Assembly: GCF_000427885.1 (NCBI RefSeq)
Contig: NZ_ATYW01000004.1
Location: forward strand, 62,193 to 126,192
Direction: 5' to 3'
Origin: Glycomyces tenuis DSM 44171
GTDB lineage: Bacteria; Actinomycetota; Actinomycetes; Mycobacteriales; Micromonosporaceae
DNA length: 64,000 bases
A program made the position numbers and the translations under genes. Shown here piece after piece: positions 1 to 7,140 of this stretch (within the stretch, counting starts at the first letter, position 1; every line of letters begins with the position of its first letter). A model generated the notes under the pieces. The model had not been told where the DNA came from. It did no database searches and was given only the letters and a program-made list of their open reading frames with translations.

Positions 1-441
1 TACGCGATGCTGGCCGAGAACCTGGACCGGTGGCGGCGCGGCCGCATCACCGACAAGCTCTGGAGCATGACCCACGCCCGCTTCGACCGGTACGTCTGCC
101 GCCCCGAGTTCACCCGCCTCGCCCGCGAATGGGCGCTCGGCGACCCGGCCGCCGCCCAGGTCACCCGCATCGTCGTCCCCGACCCGCGCCACCGGCAGCT
201 GCGCACCCTCGAGGTCGCCGCCTGGGACGGTTCCGGCGAACTCCTCGCCCTCGGCACGGTCCGCTGGGCGTTCCGCATGCGCCACCGGCAGCTCCAGCGG
301 CTCAAGTACGTCAGGCGCCTGCTCGGCGACCCCCCGGTGCGCCTGTACTGCATCGCCCCGCGCGTCGACGCCGAGATCGCCGCCGACACCGAACCCGGAC
401 TGTTCAGAATCGGCCCCGCGCATCTGCTCAGAGGTGACTGA
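1..441 (+). CDS. C-terminal part of a DUF234-like (ATPase-associated) protein, 5' truncated
   Basis: The frame is open from the first base of the window and ends with TGA at 439-441, so the gene starts outside. The visible 146 residues contain a basic helical stretch followed by a beta-rich segment (EVAAWDGSGELLALGTVRW) that resembles the restriction-endonuclease-like DUF234 domain found at the C-terminus of some prokaryotic AAA ATPases. In those proteins the domain is thought to bind or cut nucleic acid, but function is unproven. The nuclease-like acidic and lysine positions seem weakly kept (GTVRW where GE-K-W is usual). The family call is a pattern-level inference. A near 90-bp gap separates it from the next gene. 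Confidence 0.4.
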   Translation, partial: YAMLAENLDRWRRGRITDKLWSMTHARFDRYVCRPEFTRLAREWALGDPAAAQVTRIVVPDPRHRQLRTLEVAAWDGSGELLALGTVRWAFRMRHRQLQRLKYVRRLLGDPPVRLYCIAPRVDAEIAADTEPGLFRIGPAHLLRGD

Positions 442-528
442 GGTCCCGTTTCCCGACTGGTGGGCCCCGAAGCCGCTTAGGTAGGCTGAAGGCTCTCTAG
501 TTCTCGTACGAATGCATGAGGAGTGACG

Positions 529-1512
529 ATGGCGGCAGGCGTGGACGCGGTAGTGGCGGGGGCCGGCGGATTCATCGGCGGACATCTGGTGGCTGACCTC
601 CTCGCCGAGGGCAAGACCGTGCGCGCCGTCGACGTCAAACCCGTCGACCAGTGGTACCAGGTCCACGCGGAGGCCGAGAGCCTCCAGCGGGACCTCGCCG
701 ACCTCGCCGCCTGCCGCGAAGCCGTCGGCGACGGCGCCGCCGAGGTCTACAACCTCGCCTGCAACATGGGCGGCATGGGCTTCATCGAGAACAACAAGGC
801 CCTGTGCATGCTCTCGGTCCTGCCCTCCACCCACATGCTCATGGCCGCCAAGGACGCCGAGGTCGGCCGCTTCTTCTACTCCTCCTCGGCCTGCGTCTAC
901 GCCGGCTACAAGCAGACCGACGCCGACGTCACCGCCCTCAAGGAGGAGGACGCCTACCCCGCCGACGCCGAGGACGGCTACGGCTGGGAGAAGCTGTTCT
1001 CCGAGCGCATGGCCCGCCACTTCCGCGAGGACTTCGGCCTCCAGACCCGCATCGCCCGCTACCACAACATCTACGGGCCCGAAGGCACCTGGGACGGCGG
1101 CCGCGAGAAGGCCCCCGCCGCCACCTGCCGCAAGATCGCCGTCGCCGCCCTCACCGGCGAGACCGAGGTCGAGATCTGGGGCGACGGCGAGCAGACCCGC
1201 TCGTTCACCTACATCGACGATTGCGTCCGCGGCTCCAAGATGCTCACCCGCGGCGACGTCACCGAGCCGCTCAACCTCGGCTCCTCCGAGCTGACCACCA
1301 TCAACGACCTGTACTACCTGGTCGCCGACATCGCCGGCATCGACATCAAGCTCAAGCACGTCGACGGCGCCCTGGGTGTGCGGGGCCGCAACTCCGACAA
1401 CACGCTCATCCAGAAGCACTACGGCTGGGAGCCCTCGATCAGCCTCCGCGACGGCATGGCCAAGACCTACGAGTGGGTCTACGACCAGGTCAAAGCCAAG
1501 TACAAGCTCTGA
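529..1512 (+). CDS. NAD-dependent epimerase/dehydratase, GDP-mannose 3,5-epimerase-like
   Basis: This is an extended short-chain dehydrogenase of 327 residues. The Rossmann nucleotide motif GAGGFIGG lies at residues 11-18, SSSACVY at 118-124 holds the catalytic Ser region, and the catalytic Tyr/Lys pair is YGWEK at 151-155. The pattern around these motifs (NMGGMGF, SACVYAGYKQ, DGYGWEK) is that of GDP-mannose 3,5-epimerases, which make GDP-L-galactose or GDP-L-gulose, but related sugar epimerases cannot be excluded. ATG 529 is preferred over the in-frame GTG at 523 because AGGAG at 519-523 is then spaced 5 nt from the start. It is followed 17 bp later by a glycosyltransferase, so a role in a surface polysaccharide is likely. 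Confidence 0.85.
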   Translation: MAAGVDAVVAGAGGFIGGHLVADLLAEGKTVRAVDVKPVDQWYQVHAEAESLQRDLADLAACREAVGDGAAEVYNLACNMGGMGFIENNKALCMLSVLPSTHMLMAAKDAEVGRFFYSSSACVYAGYKQTDADVTALKEEDAYPADAEDGYGWEKLFSERMARHFREDFGLQTRIARYHNIYGPEGTWDGGREKAPAATCRKIAVAALTGETEVEIWGDGEQTRSFTYIDDCVRGSKMLTRGDVTEPLNLGSSELTTINDLYYLVADIAGIDIKLKHVDGALGVRGRNSDNTLIQKHYGWEPSISLRDGMAKTYEWVYDQVKAKYKL

Positions 1513-1529
1513 GGCGCAGGCGAGCCGCG

Positions 1530-2294
1530 ATGCCCGACCCCAAGCTCCGCAGAGTCGACGTCCTCGGCGTCGGCGTCTCCACGATCAACCAGGCCATGGC
1601 ACTGGCCGAGATCACCCGCTGGATCGACGCCGGAGAACGCCACTACGTGTGCGTCACCGGCGTCCACGGCGTCATGGAGTCCCAGCGCGACCCCGAGCTC
1701 AAGGCCGTCCACAACGCCTCGGGGCTCACCACCCCCGACGGCATGCCGATGGTCTGGGCCGGGCGCAAGGCCGGCGCCGACTGGATGGACCGCGTCTACG
1801 GGCCCGACCTGATGCTGGGCGTCCTCGAGCGCGCCGCCGAACGAGGCTGGTCGTCCTTCCTGTACGGCGGCAAGGAAGGCGTCCCCGAGCTGCTCGCCAA
1901 GAAGCTCGCCGAGCGGATCCCCGGCGTCAAGATCGCCGGGTCCTACTCGCCGCCGTTCCGCCCCCTGACCGAGGCCGAGGACGCCGAGATCGTCGACCGC
2001 ATCAACTCCTCCGGCGCCCAACTGGTCTGGGTCGGCCTGTCCACGCCGAAACAGGAGCGCTGGATGGCCGCGCACCGGGAGCGCCTCAACGCCCCGGCCC
2101 TGTTCGGCGTCGGCGCCGCCTTCGACTTCCACGCCGGGCTCGTCCCGCAGGCCCCGCCGTGGATGCAGCGCAACGGGCTCGAATGGCTGTTCCGGCTCAC
2201 CAAGGAACCGAAGCGGCTGTGGCGCCGCTACCTGGTCAACAACCCGGCATATCTGCGCGCGATGCGCCGCAATCCGCCTTACCTGCGCGACTAG
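1530..2294 (+). CDS. WecG/TagA/CpsF family glycosyltransferase
   Basis: The 254-residue protein matches the WecB/TagA/CpsF family (GT26), cytoplasmic enzymes that transfer N-acetylmannosamine-type sugars to lipid-linked intermediates during teichoic acid or exopolysaccharide synthesis. Visible family motifs are TTPDGMPMVW with the catalytic-type Asp, DRVYGPDLM, the FLYGGKEG turn and the PKQERWM segment, in the usual order; FDFHAG follows near the end. Length is normal for the family. It lies 17 bp after the epimerase and 8 bp before a methyltransferase, so the three are probably cotranscribed. The exact sugar donor cannot be read from the sequence. Confidence 0.88.
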   Translation: MPDPKLRRVDVLGVGVSTINQAMALAEITRWIDAGERHYVCVTGVHGVMESQRDPELKAVHNASGLTTPDGMPMVWAGRKAGADWMDRVYGPDLMLGVLERAAERGWSSFLYGGKEGVPELLAKKLAERIPGVKIAGSYSPPFRPLTEAEDAEIVDRINSSGAQLVWVGLSTPKQERWMAAHRERLNAPALFGVGAAFDFHAGLVPQAPPWMQRNGLEWLFRLTKEPKRLWRRYLVNNPAYLRAMRRNPPYLRD

Positions 2295-2302
2295 CGAAGG
2301 AT

Positions 2303-3085
2303 ATGGTGAAAGCCATGGTCGACATTCCCAGGGAGATCACCGAGACCGCTCACCACCACCGCGTCGCGGTCGTGTGGTCGGTGCTGTCGGCCGAGATCGA
2401 GCGCTTCGCCGCGGGGGGCGACGCGCGCATGCGGATCATCGACGTCGGCGGCGGCTCCGGCGGCTTCGCCGTGCCGCTGGCCGAACTCGGGCACCGGGTC
2501 ACCGTCGTCGAACCGTCCGCGAACGCGCTCGCCTCGCTGCGGCAGCGCGCCGCCGACGCGGGCGTGAACGACCGGGTCACCGCCGTCCAGGCCGACGCCG
2601 ACGAACTGCCCGACGTCGTCGAGCCCGAATCGGCCGACCTGGTGCTGTGCCACTCCGTGCTCGAGGTGATCGAGGAGCCCGAGACCGCTCTCGACGCGCT
2701 CGAAGCCTCGTGCGCGCAGGGCGGGGCGGTGAGCATCCTGGTGGCCAACCGGATCGCCGCCGTCTTCGGCAAGGCCATCACCGGGCACTTCTCGACCGCC
2801 CTCGACCTGCTGGTCGACGTCGACGGCATCATCGACGGCAAGGACACCATCAAACGGCGCTTCGAGACCGCCACCCTCACCGCCCTGATCGGCGCGTCCG
2901 GCCTGGTCACCGAGCAGGTCCACGGCGTCGGCATCGTCGGCGACCTCATCTCCGCGTCCGTCGCGGGCGCCGAGGCCGGCTCCGGCGAGGAGCTGCGCGA
3001 GTTCGAGCTCGCCACGGCCTCCCGCATCCCCTTCAGGGACATGGGCACGCAGATCCACCTGCTCGCGCGCAAACCCATACGCTGA
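2303..3085 (+). CDS. Class I SAM-dependent methyltransferase
   Basis: The protein of about 260 residues carries a clear SAM-binding motif I (IIDVGGGSGGF) near residue 45 and a post-I acidic residue in VTVVEPS, followed by a motif II-like DLVLCHSVLEV. The substrate is unknown; small-molecule methyltransferases of this look are often found near dinB-type or polysaccharide genes. Start choice is uncertain: ATG 2303, GTG 2306 and ATG 2315 are all in frame; GAAGG at 2296-2300 fits GTG 2306 best (5 nt spacing). It starts 8 bp after the glycosyltransferase stop, which suggests an operon. Confidence 0.8.
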   Translation: MVKAMVDIPREITETAHHHRVAVVWSVLSAEIERFAAGGDARMRIIDVGGGSGGFAVPLAELGHRVTVVEPSANALASLRQRAADAGVNDRVTAVQADADELPDVVEPESADLVLCHSVLEVIEEPETALDALEASCAQGGAVSILVANRIAAVFGKAITGHFSTALDLLVDVDGIIDGKDTIKRRFETATLTALIGASGLVTEQVHGVGIVGDLISASVAGAEAGSGEELREFELATASRIPFRDMGTQIHLLARKPIR

Positions 3086-3152
3086 GGCGCGTACGCCCGC
3101 ATACGGCTCCGGACCGACGGCGCCGCCGTCGGCCGTCCGTACGCTGGACCAC

Positions 3153-4398
3153 GTGAACATGCAGCGAAACGAGTTCCGCCCGTCTCTGCTGAGCATCCTG
3201 GCCGACGTCGGCATCGCCTTCGTCCTGGGGCTCCTCGTCTCGGGGGCGACGTTCGGCGCCAACAACGGGCACCACCCCGGCGGCGGCGCGCTGGCGCTGA
3301 TCTGGCTGTGCGCGGCGATGCTGACGGTGCGCCGCGTCTGGCCGGAGGCGGCGCTGTTCGGCTCCACGCTCGCGCTGTGGTACTTCGTGGCCATGGGCTA
3401 CCCCGAAGGACCGATCTACCTGCTGCCCGCGGTGGCGGTGTTCTCCTATGTCATGGCCCGCCCCTTGAAGTCGAGCCTGCTCCTGCTCGGGGGGCTCATG
3501 GTCGCGTTCCCGCTCTTCTACGAATTCGTGATCGACGACCCGAACCGCCTCGTGGTGAACATCGCCATCAGCTTCATCTACCTCTCGATCCCCACCGTCG
3601 GCGGCGTCATCGCCCGCGAGGCCCGCAACGCCCGCGCCCAGGCCGCCGAGGCCAAGCGCGACCGGCACCGCGCCGACGAACGCGTGGCGATGGCCAGGGA
3701 GATCCACGACGTCGTCGGCCACAGCCTGGCCGTGGTCAGCATGAACGCCGGCGTGGCCCTCCACGTCCTCGAGAAGCGGCCCGACGCCGCGCCCGGCGTC
3801 ATCGAGAACCTGCGGGCCATCCGCGACACCTCCACCCGCGCCCTCGACGACCTGCGCGCGACCCTCATACCGCTGCGGCAGGGGGAGCAGCCCGAGCTGC
3901 GCCCGGCCTTCTCCCTGGTCGACGTCCCGACGCTGATCGACGACATCCGCAAAGGCGGCCTGGCGGTCGACTGCGACATCACCGGCGACATCGAGGCCGT
4001 CCCGCAGCGCATCGCCACGACGGCCTACCGGGTCGTCCAGGAGGCGCTGACCAACGTCATCCGCCATGCCGAGGCCACCAGGGCGACCGCGCGGATCGAC
4101 TGCGGCCCCGAGCGGCTCGTCATCGACATCGGCGACAACGGCCGCGGCGGCGAGGTCGACCCCGACCGCGTGGGCCAGGGCATCACCGGGATGATGGAAC
4201 GGGTCGAGGCCCACGGCGGCACGTTCCGCGCCGGTCCCGCGAGCGGCGGCGGCTTCGCCGTCCACGCCGAACTTCCCTACGCCCACAGTGCTAACTTATG
4301 GCTCGCAAGCGTCGCCAAGGAGGCTGACTTATGGCTCGCAGGCATCGCCAAGGGAGCCGACTCACGGCCCACGGGCTTCACCGAGACGGAGAGAGCGC
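3153..4398 (+). CDS. Sensor histidine kinase (HisKA_3/NarL type) without an in-frame stop at its expected end
   Basis: From GTG 3153 the frame encodes four or five membrane segments (residues 10-150), a coiled stretch, the phospho-acceptor His185 in REIHDVVGH, an N box (EALTNVIRHA, about 295-305) and a G box (DNGRGG, about 328-333). Recognisable kinase sequence ends near residue 376 (codon at about 4278), the normal length. The odd point is that no in-frame stop follows: the frame runs through three 33-bp repeats and then through the whole response-regulator gene in a second frame until TGA at 5259-5261. The end given here is the base before the regulator start, not a seen stop codon. A TAA at 4292-4294 would end the protein if one base were missing, so an indel (real or sequencing) or a genuine extension are both possible. 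Confidence 0.75.
4290..4388 (+). repeat. Three 33-bp tandem repeats at the kinase-regulator junction
   Basis: Units lie at 4290-4322, 4323-4355 and 4356-4388. Units 1 and 2 differ at only a few positions; unit 3 is more diverged. In the kinase frame each codes 11 residues (ANLWLASVAKE, ADLWLAGIAKG, ADSRPTGFTET). Unit 1 ends in AAGGAGG (4317-4323), a strong ribosome-binding sequence placed 7 nt before ATG 4331 in unit 2. Confidence 0.9.
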
Positions 4399-4402
4399 AT
4401 GA
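4298..4402 (+). other. Two chained mini-ORFs inside the repeats, the last overlapping the regulator start
   Basis: In the third frame the repeats hold ATG 4298 to TGA 4327 (MARKRRQGG) and ATG 4331 to TGA 4402 (23 residues, starting MARRHRQGS). The second has an AAGGAGG sequence at 7 nt spacing and its stop overlaps the regulator ATG as ATGA. Such chaining could couple regulator translation to upstream ribosomes, or be a by-product of duplication of the initiation region. Expression is not shown by the sequence. Confidence 0.35.
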
Positions 4403-5061
4403 TCGAGCTCGTCATCGCCGACGACCAGTCCCTCATCCGGATGGCCCTGCGCACCCTCATCGCCGACGAGCCCGACATGCGGCTCGCCGCCGAGGCCACC
4501 GACGGCGAGCAGGCGTGGGAGCTCATCCGCCAGATCAAACCCGACGTGGCACTGCTCGACATCCGCATGCCCGGTCTCGACGGGCTCCAGGTGCTGGGGC
4601 GCATCAGCCGCGACTCCAGCCTGGACGCGACCCGCGTGGTCATGATGACGACCTTCGAGATCGACTCCTACATCTTCGAGGCCCTCTCGAACGGCGCCGC
4701 CGGATTCGTCATGAAGGACACCGACCCCGCCGAGATCCTCCGGGCCGTCCGCCTCGCCGCCGAAGGCGATTCACTGCTGTCCCCGGACGTCACCCGCAAG
4801 GTCATCGACGCCTACGCCGAAGGCCGCAGCGGCCCCTCCAGGCCCCACCCGAAGCTCGGCGAGCTGACCGAACGCGAACTGGAGATCCTGCGCTGGGTGG
4901 CCACCGGCCTGACCAACGACGAGATCGGCAGGCACCTGTTCATCAGCCCGGCGACGGTCCGCACCCACGTCGGCAGGCTCCTGTCCAAACTCGATGCCAG
5001 AGACCGCGCGGGCCTCGTGGCGATCGCCTACCGGTCCGGCCTGGAGATCCCCGAGCCCTGA
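4399..5061 (+). CDS. NarL/LuxR-type response regulator
   Basis: The 220-residue protein has an N-terminal receiver with the acidic pair in ADDQ, the phospho-acceptor Asp in LLDIRMPG (about residue 54), the Thr of MMTTFE and Lys of VMKDTD, then a C-terminal LuxR helix-turn-helix (LTERELEILRWVATGLTNDEIGR). It is the partner of the upstream kinase. ATG 4399 is preceded by GGAGAG at a proper distance; the same frame is also open back to GTG 4288 across the repeats, which would add 37 repeat-coded residues, an unlikely start. Its 3' end overlaps the convergent vapC gene by 34 bp. Confidence 0.92.
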   Translation: MIELVIADDQSLIRMALRTLIADEPDMRLAAEATDGEQAWELIRQIKPDVALLDIRMPGLDGLQVLGRISRDSSLDATRVVMMTTFEIDSYIFEALSNGAAGFVMKDTDPAEILRAVRLAAEGDSLLSPDVTRKVIDAYAEGRSGPSRPHPKLGELTERELEILRWVATGLTNDEIGRHLFISPATVRTHVGRLLSKLDARDRAGLVAIAYRSGLEIPEP

Positions 5062-5474
5062 TCAGGGAGGTCGTGAATGTTGCGCTGGTACAGGTCGCCG
5101 ACCGCATCGGCGATGGTCACGTAATCGTTGTCGTCGTGCAGGACGGTGATGCCGTGGTAAGCGGCCGTGGCGGCCACGGTGAGATCGACGACCGAGAGGC
5201 CCTGGTGCTTGCCTTTGCCCGCGAGCCGGTACTGGGCGGCATCGATCCACCGGTGGGCTGACTTGTGCACCGGCACATCGGGGTACAGGCGCTCGAACAT
5301 CTCGGACATCTGGTCGAACTCGTCGCGGTCCCGTGCGGATCGCCGGAACTCGATCCGTTGGTGATGGCAGGAGCCGACGGATTCGGTGATGATCACGGAT
5401 TCCCAGGCCCGGCGCACATCCGAATCGCGGATGACGCGCCACAACGCCGAGGAATCGATGAGGTACCGGATCAC
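5028..5474 (-). CDS. vapC: VapC-type PIN-domain toxin
   Basis: The 148-residue protein begins YLIDSSALWR, giving the first PIN Asp at residue 6, and ends the fold with GLSVVDLTVAATAAYHGITVLHDDNDY, which supplies the later acidic residues of the metal site. PIN toxins are Mg-dependent ribonucleases cutting tRNA or rRNA and are held inactive by their antitoxin. GTG 5474 is chosen because it overlaps the vapB stop as GTGA, giving translational coupling. The C-terminus runs 34 bp into the convergent response-regulator gene. Base composition of this locus is poorer in GC than its surroundings, consistent with acquisition by transfer. Confidence 0.88.
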   Translation of the reverse strand: MIRYLIDSSALWRVIRDSDVRRAWESVIITESVGSCHHQRIEFRRSARDRDEFDQMSEMFERLYPDVPVHKSAHRWIDAAQYRLAGKGKHQGLSVVDLTVAATAAYHGITVLHDDNDYVTIADAVGDLYQRNIHDLPDQGSGISRPDR

Positions 5475-5692
5475 TCCAGTCCCGCCTTCTCTCGGTCGTG
5501 GATGGATTTCCACGACTCATAGTCCCAGTGCTTCCCGATCTCTGAGAAGTGCTCGAGTGCGGCGATGCGCTCGTGGCGCTCGGCGTATTCACGGAGCGCG
5601 AGGTTGACGGCGTCTTTCTTGGTGCGCATACCTGACAGTTTGAGCACCCGTCCGAGCACGGCGTCATCGAGATCCAAAGTCGTCACGCTCAT
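5471..5692 (-). CDS. vapB: VapB-type antitoxin
   Basis: This 73-residue protein has the VapB ribbon-helix-helix start (MSVTTLDLDDAVLGRVLKLS) with the conserved TKKDAVNLALREYAE helix, followed by a charged C-terminal arm (ALEHFSEIGKHWDYESWKS) that would wrap the VapC active site. ATG 5692 follows an AAGGAGG sequence at 5694-5700. The stop overlaps the vapC start. By family, the N-terminal fold would bind the operon promoter for autorepression, with VapC as co-repressor. Confidence 0.88.
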   Translation of the reverse strand: MSVTTLDLDDAVLGRVLKLSGMRTKKDAVNLALREYAERHERIAALEHFSEIGKHWDYESWKSIHDREKAGLE

Positions 5693-5700
5693 GGCCCTCC

Positions 5701-5871
5701 TTATATAGAGGAATCAAGCTTCTTATTCATGATACATGAAATATCAGAGTCGGTCAGGTACCACCTCGTGGCGCGGCGCATGAACTCCGATCGCGAAATG
5801 TCGAGGATTCGAGCAGCCGTGTCAATCTCGCGCTTGAGCTCCTCGGGAAGGTGCAACGTGGTCTTATGCAC
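5701..5871 (-). CDS. Small ribbon-helix-helix protein upstream of vapBC
   Basis: A 56-codon frame on the minus strand, GTG 5871 to TAA 5703-5701, translates to a protein with a clear CopG/RHH core: KTTLHLPEELKREIDTAARI, then ILDISRSEFMRRATRWYL. This beta-strand plus two helices pattern is that of DNA-binding antitoxin-type repressors. The C-terminus (CIMNKKLDSSI) looks abrupt, so the protein may be a shortened relic. The TAA is embedded in the TAAGGAGG that serves vapB, so the three genes appear to form one transcript. It could be an extra repressor of vapBC or the remainder of another toxin-antitoxin pair. No strong ribosome-binding site was seen before the GTG. Confidence 0.6.
   Translation of the reverse strand: MHKTTLHLPEELKREIDTAARILDISRSEFMRRATRWYLTDSDISCIMNKKLDSSI
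5726..5740. promoter_or_regulatory. Palindrome, candidate operator of vapBC
   Basis: TTCATG-ATA-CATGAA is a perfect 6-bp inverted repeat with a 3-bp spacer, 34 bp upstream of the vapB ATG and inside the 3' end of the small RHH gene. It sits in a locally AT-rich patch. RHH antitoxins bind short palindromes of this size; binding here is inferred. Confidence 0.5.
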
Positions 5872-5935
5872 GCGGCATGTGATCTCATCCGTCTTGCCTC
5901 TGGCGGTCCCTTACACGACCGGCTAGCCTCGGGCC

Positions 5936-7102
5936 ATGCGTCCGAGCCCGCACCTTGAGCCGCTCCAGCCCGCTTACGGCACCGGCACTCTCGCCGACGT
6001 CATGCCCACCGCGCTTGCGGCCCTGGGCGTTCCAGACGGCGCGGACGGCGTGCTGCTGCGAGGCGGCGAACTCTCCGGCGTCAGGCGCGTCGCCGTGCTC
6101 CTGCTCGACGGCTTCGGCTACCACCTGCTCCACCAGGCCGGGCAGGCCAGCTCCACCGTCGAGGCCATCCGCAACGGCGACATCGGCACGCTGACCCCGA
6201 TCACCGCCACCGTGCCGTCCTCGACGCCGATCAGCCTCGCCTCCCTCGCATGCGGCCTGCCGCCCGGCCGCCACGGCATCATCGGCTTCACCGTCCGGGT
6301 CCCCGACAGCGGCGACCTCGTCACCCACATCCGCTGGGACGGCGAACCCGACCCCGAGACCTGGCAGCCCGAGCCGACCTGCTTCGAACGCGCCGCCGCC
6401 GACGGCGTGGTCTGCACCGTCGTCTCCGACGGCGCCTTCCGCGACACCGGCCTGACCAGGGCCATCTACCGCGGTGCCGACTGGACCCCCGCCATAGCGC
6501 CCTACGAGGTCGCCGAGGAGACCATCGCCGCGCTCCACCGCGGCCGCCGCAGCCTCGTCTACTCCTACCTGCCCGACATCGACACCGCCGGGCACTTCCA
6601 CGGCATCGGATCGCCCGAGTGGCTCGAAGCCGTCGCCGAGGTCTCGGAGGCGATCGACGGGATCCTCACCGACCTGCCGAAGGACGCGTCCCTGTTCGTG
6701 ACCGCCGACCACGGCATGGTGAACCTCACCGAGCGCCTCCACGTCGACCGGCACCCCGACCTGCTCGAAGGCGTCGAGACGATCGCCGGGGACGGACGGA
6801 TGCGCTACCTCTACACGCGGGCCGGCGCGGACGCCGAAGTGGCGGCGGCCTGGGGCGCGGCGGTCCGCGACCGCGCCGAAGTCATCGGCCGCGACGAGGC
6901 GATCGGCCGCGGCTGGTTCGGTCCGGTCGTCACCGCCGCCGGCCGCGAGCGCATCGGCGACCTGGTCGTGGCGTGCCGCGACACCTTCGCGATCGTCGGC
7001 GTCGAAGGCGAGCCGCCGCACGTGCCCCGCCTCATCGGCCAGCACGGCGGGCTCACCGCCGCCGAGATGGCCGTCCCGCTGTGGACGTACCGGAACGGCT
7101 GA
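5936..7102 (+). CDS. Type I phosphodiesterase/nucleotide pyrophosphatase (alkaline phosphatase fold)
   Basis: The 388-residue protein has the family's metal and nucleophile motifs in order: LLLDGFGYHLL (first Asp), TVPSSTPISLAS (Thr/Ser nucleophile region), YLPDIDTAGHFHG (Asp and His), FVTADHGM (Asp-His) and IGQHGGLTAAEM (last His). These bind two zinc ions and cleave phosphodiester or pyrophosphate bonds. No signal peptide is visible, so it is probably cytoplasmic. It lies 38 bp before dinB, and such phosphodiesterase genes are commonly seen near DNA-metabolism genes in actinobacteria. The natural substrate is unknown. Confidence 0.85.
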   Translation: MRPSPHLEPLQPAYGTGTLADVMPTALAALGVPDGADGVLLRGGELSGVRRVAVLLLDGFGYHLLHQAGQASSTVEAIRNGDIGTLTPITATVPSSTPISLASLACGLPPGRHGIIGFTVRVPDSGDLVTHIRWDGEPDPETWQPEPTCFERAAADGVVCTVVSDGAFRDTGLTRAIYRGADWTPAIAPYEVAEETIAALHRGRRSLVYSYLPDIDTAGHFHGIGSPEWLEAVAEVSEAIDGILTDLPKDASLFVTADHGMVNLTERLHVDRHPDLLEGVETIAGDGRMRYLYTRAGADAEVAAAWGAAVRDRAEVIGRDEAIGRGWFGPVVTAAGRERIGDLVVACRDTFAIVGVEGEPPHVPRLIGQHGGLTAAEMAVPLWTYRNG

Positions 7103-7140
7103 ACCGCGCCGATGTCGGACCGGCCGGATACGATCCGAAC

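Noticed and set aside
4288-4398. GTG 4288 as the response regulator start
   Set aside because: The added residues are only repeat-coded sequence, and receiver homology begins at ATG 4399 with its own ribosome-binding site.
5729-5926. Plus-strand 65-codon frame in the vapB leader
   Set aside because: The minus strand of the same DNA reads as a clear ribbon-helix-helix protein, so this frame is its shadow.
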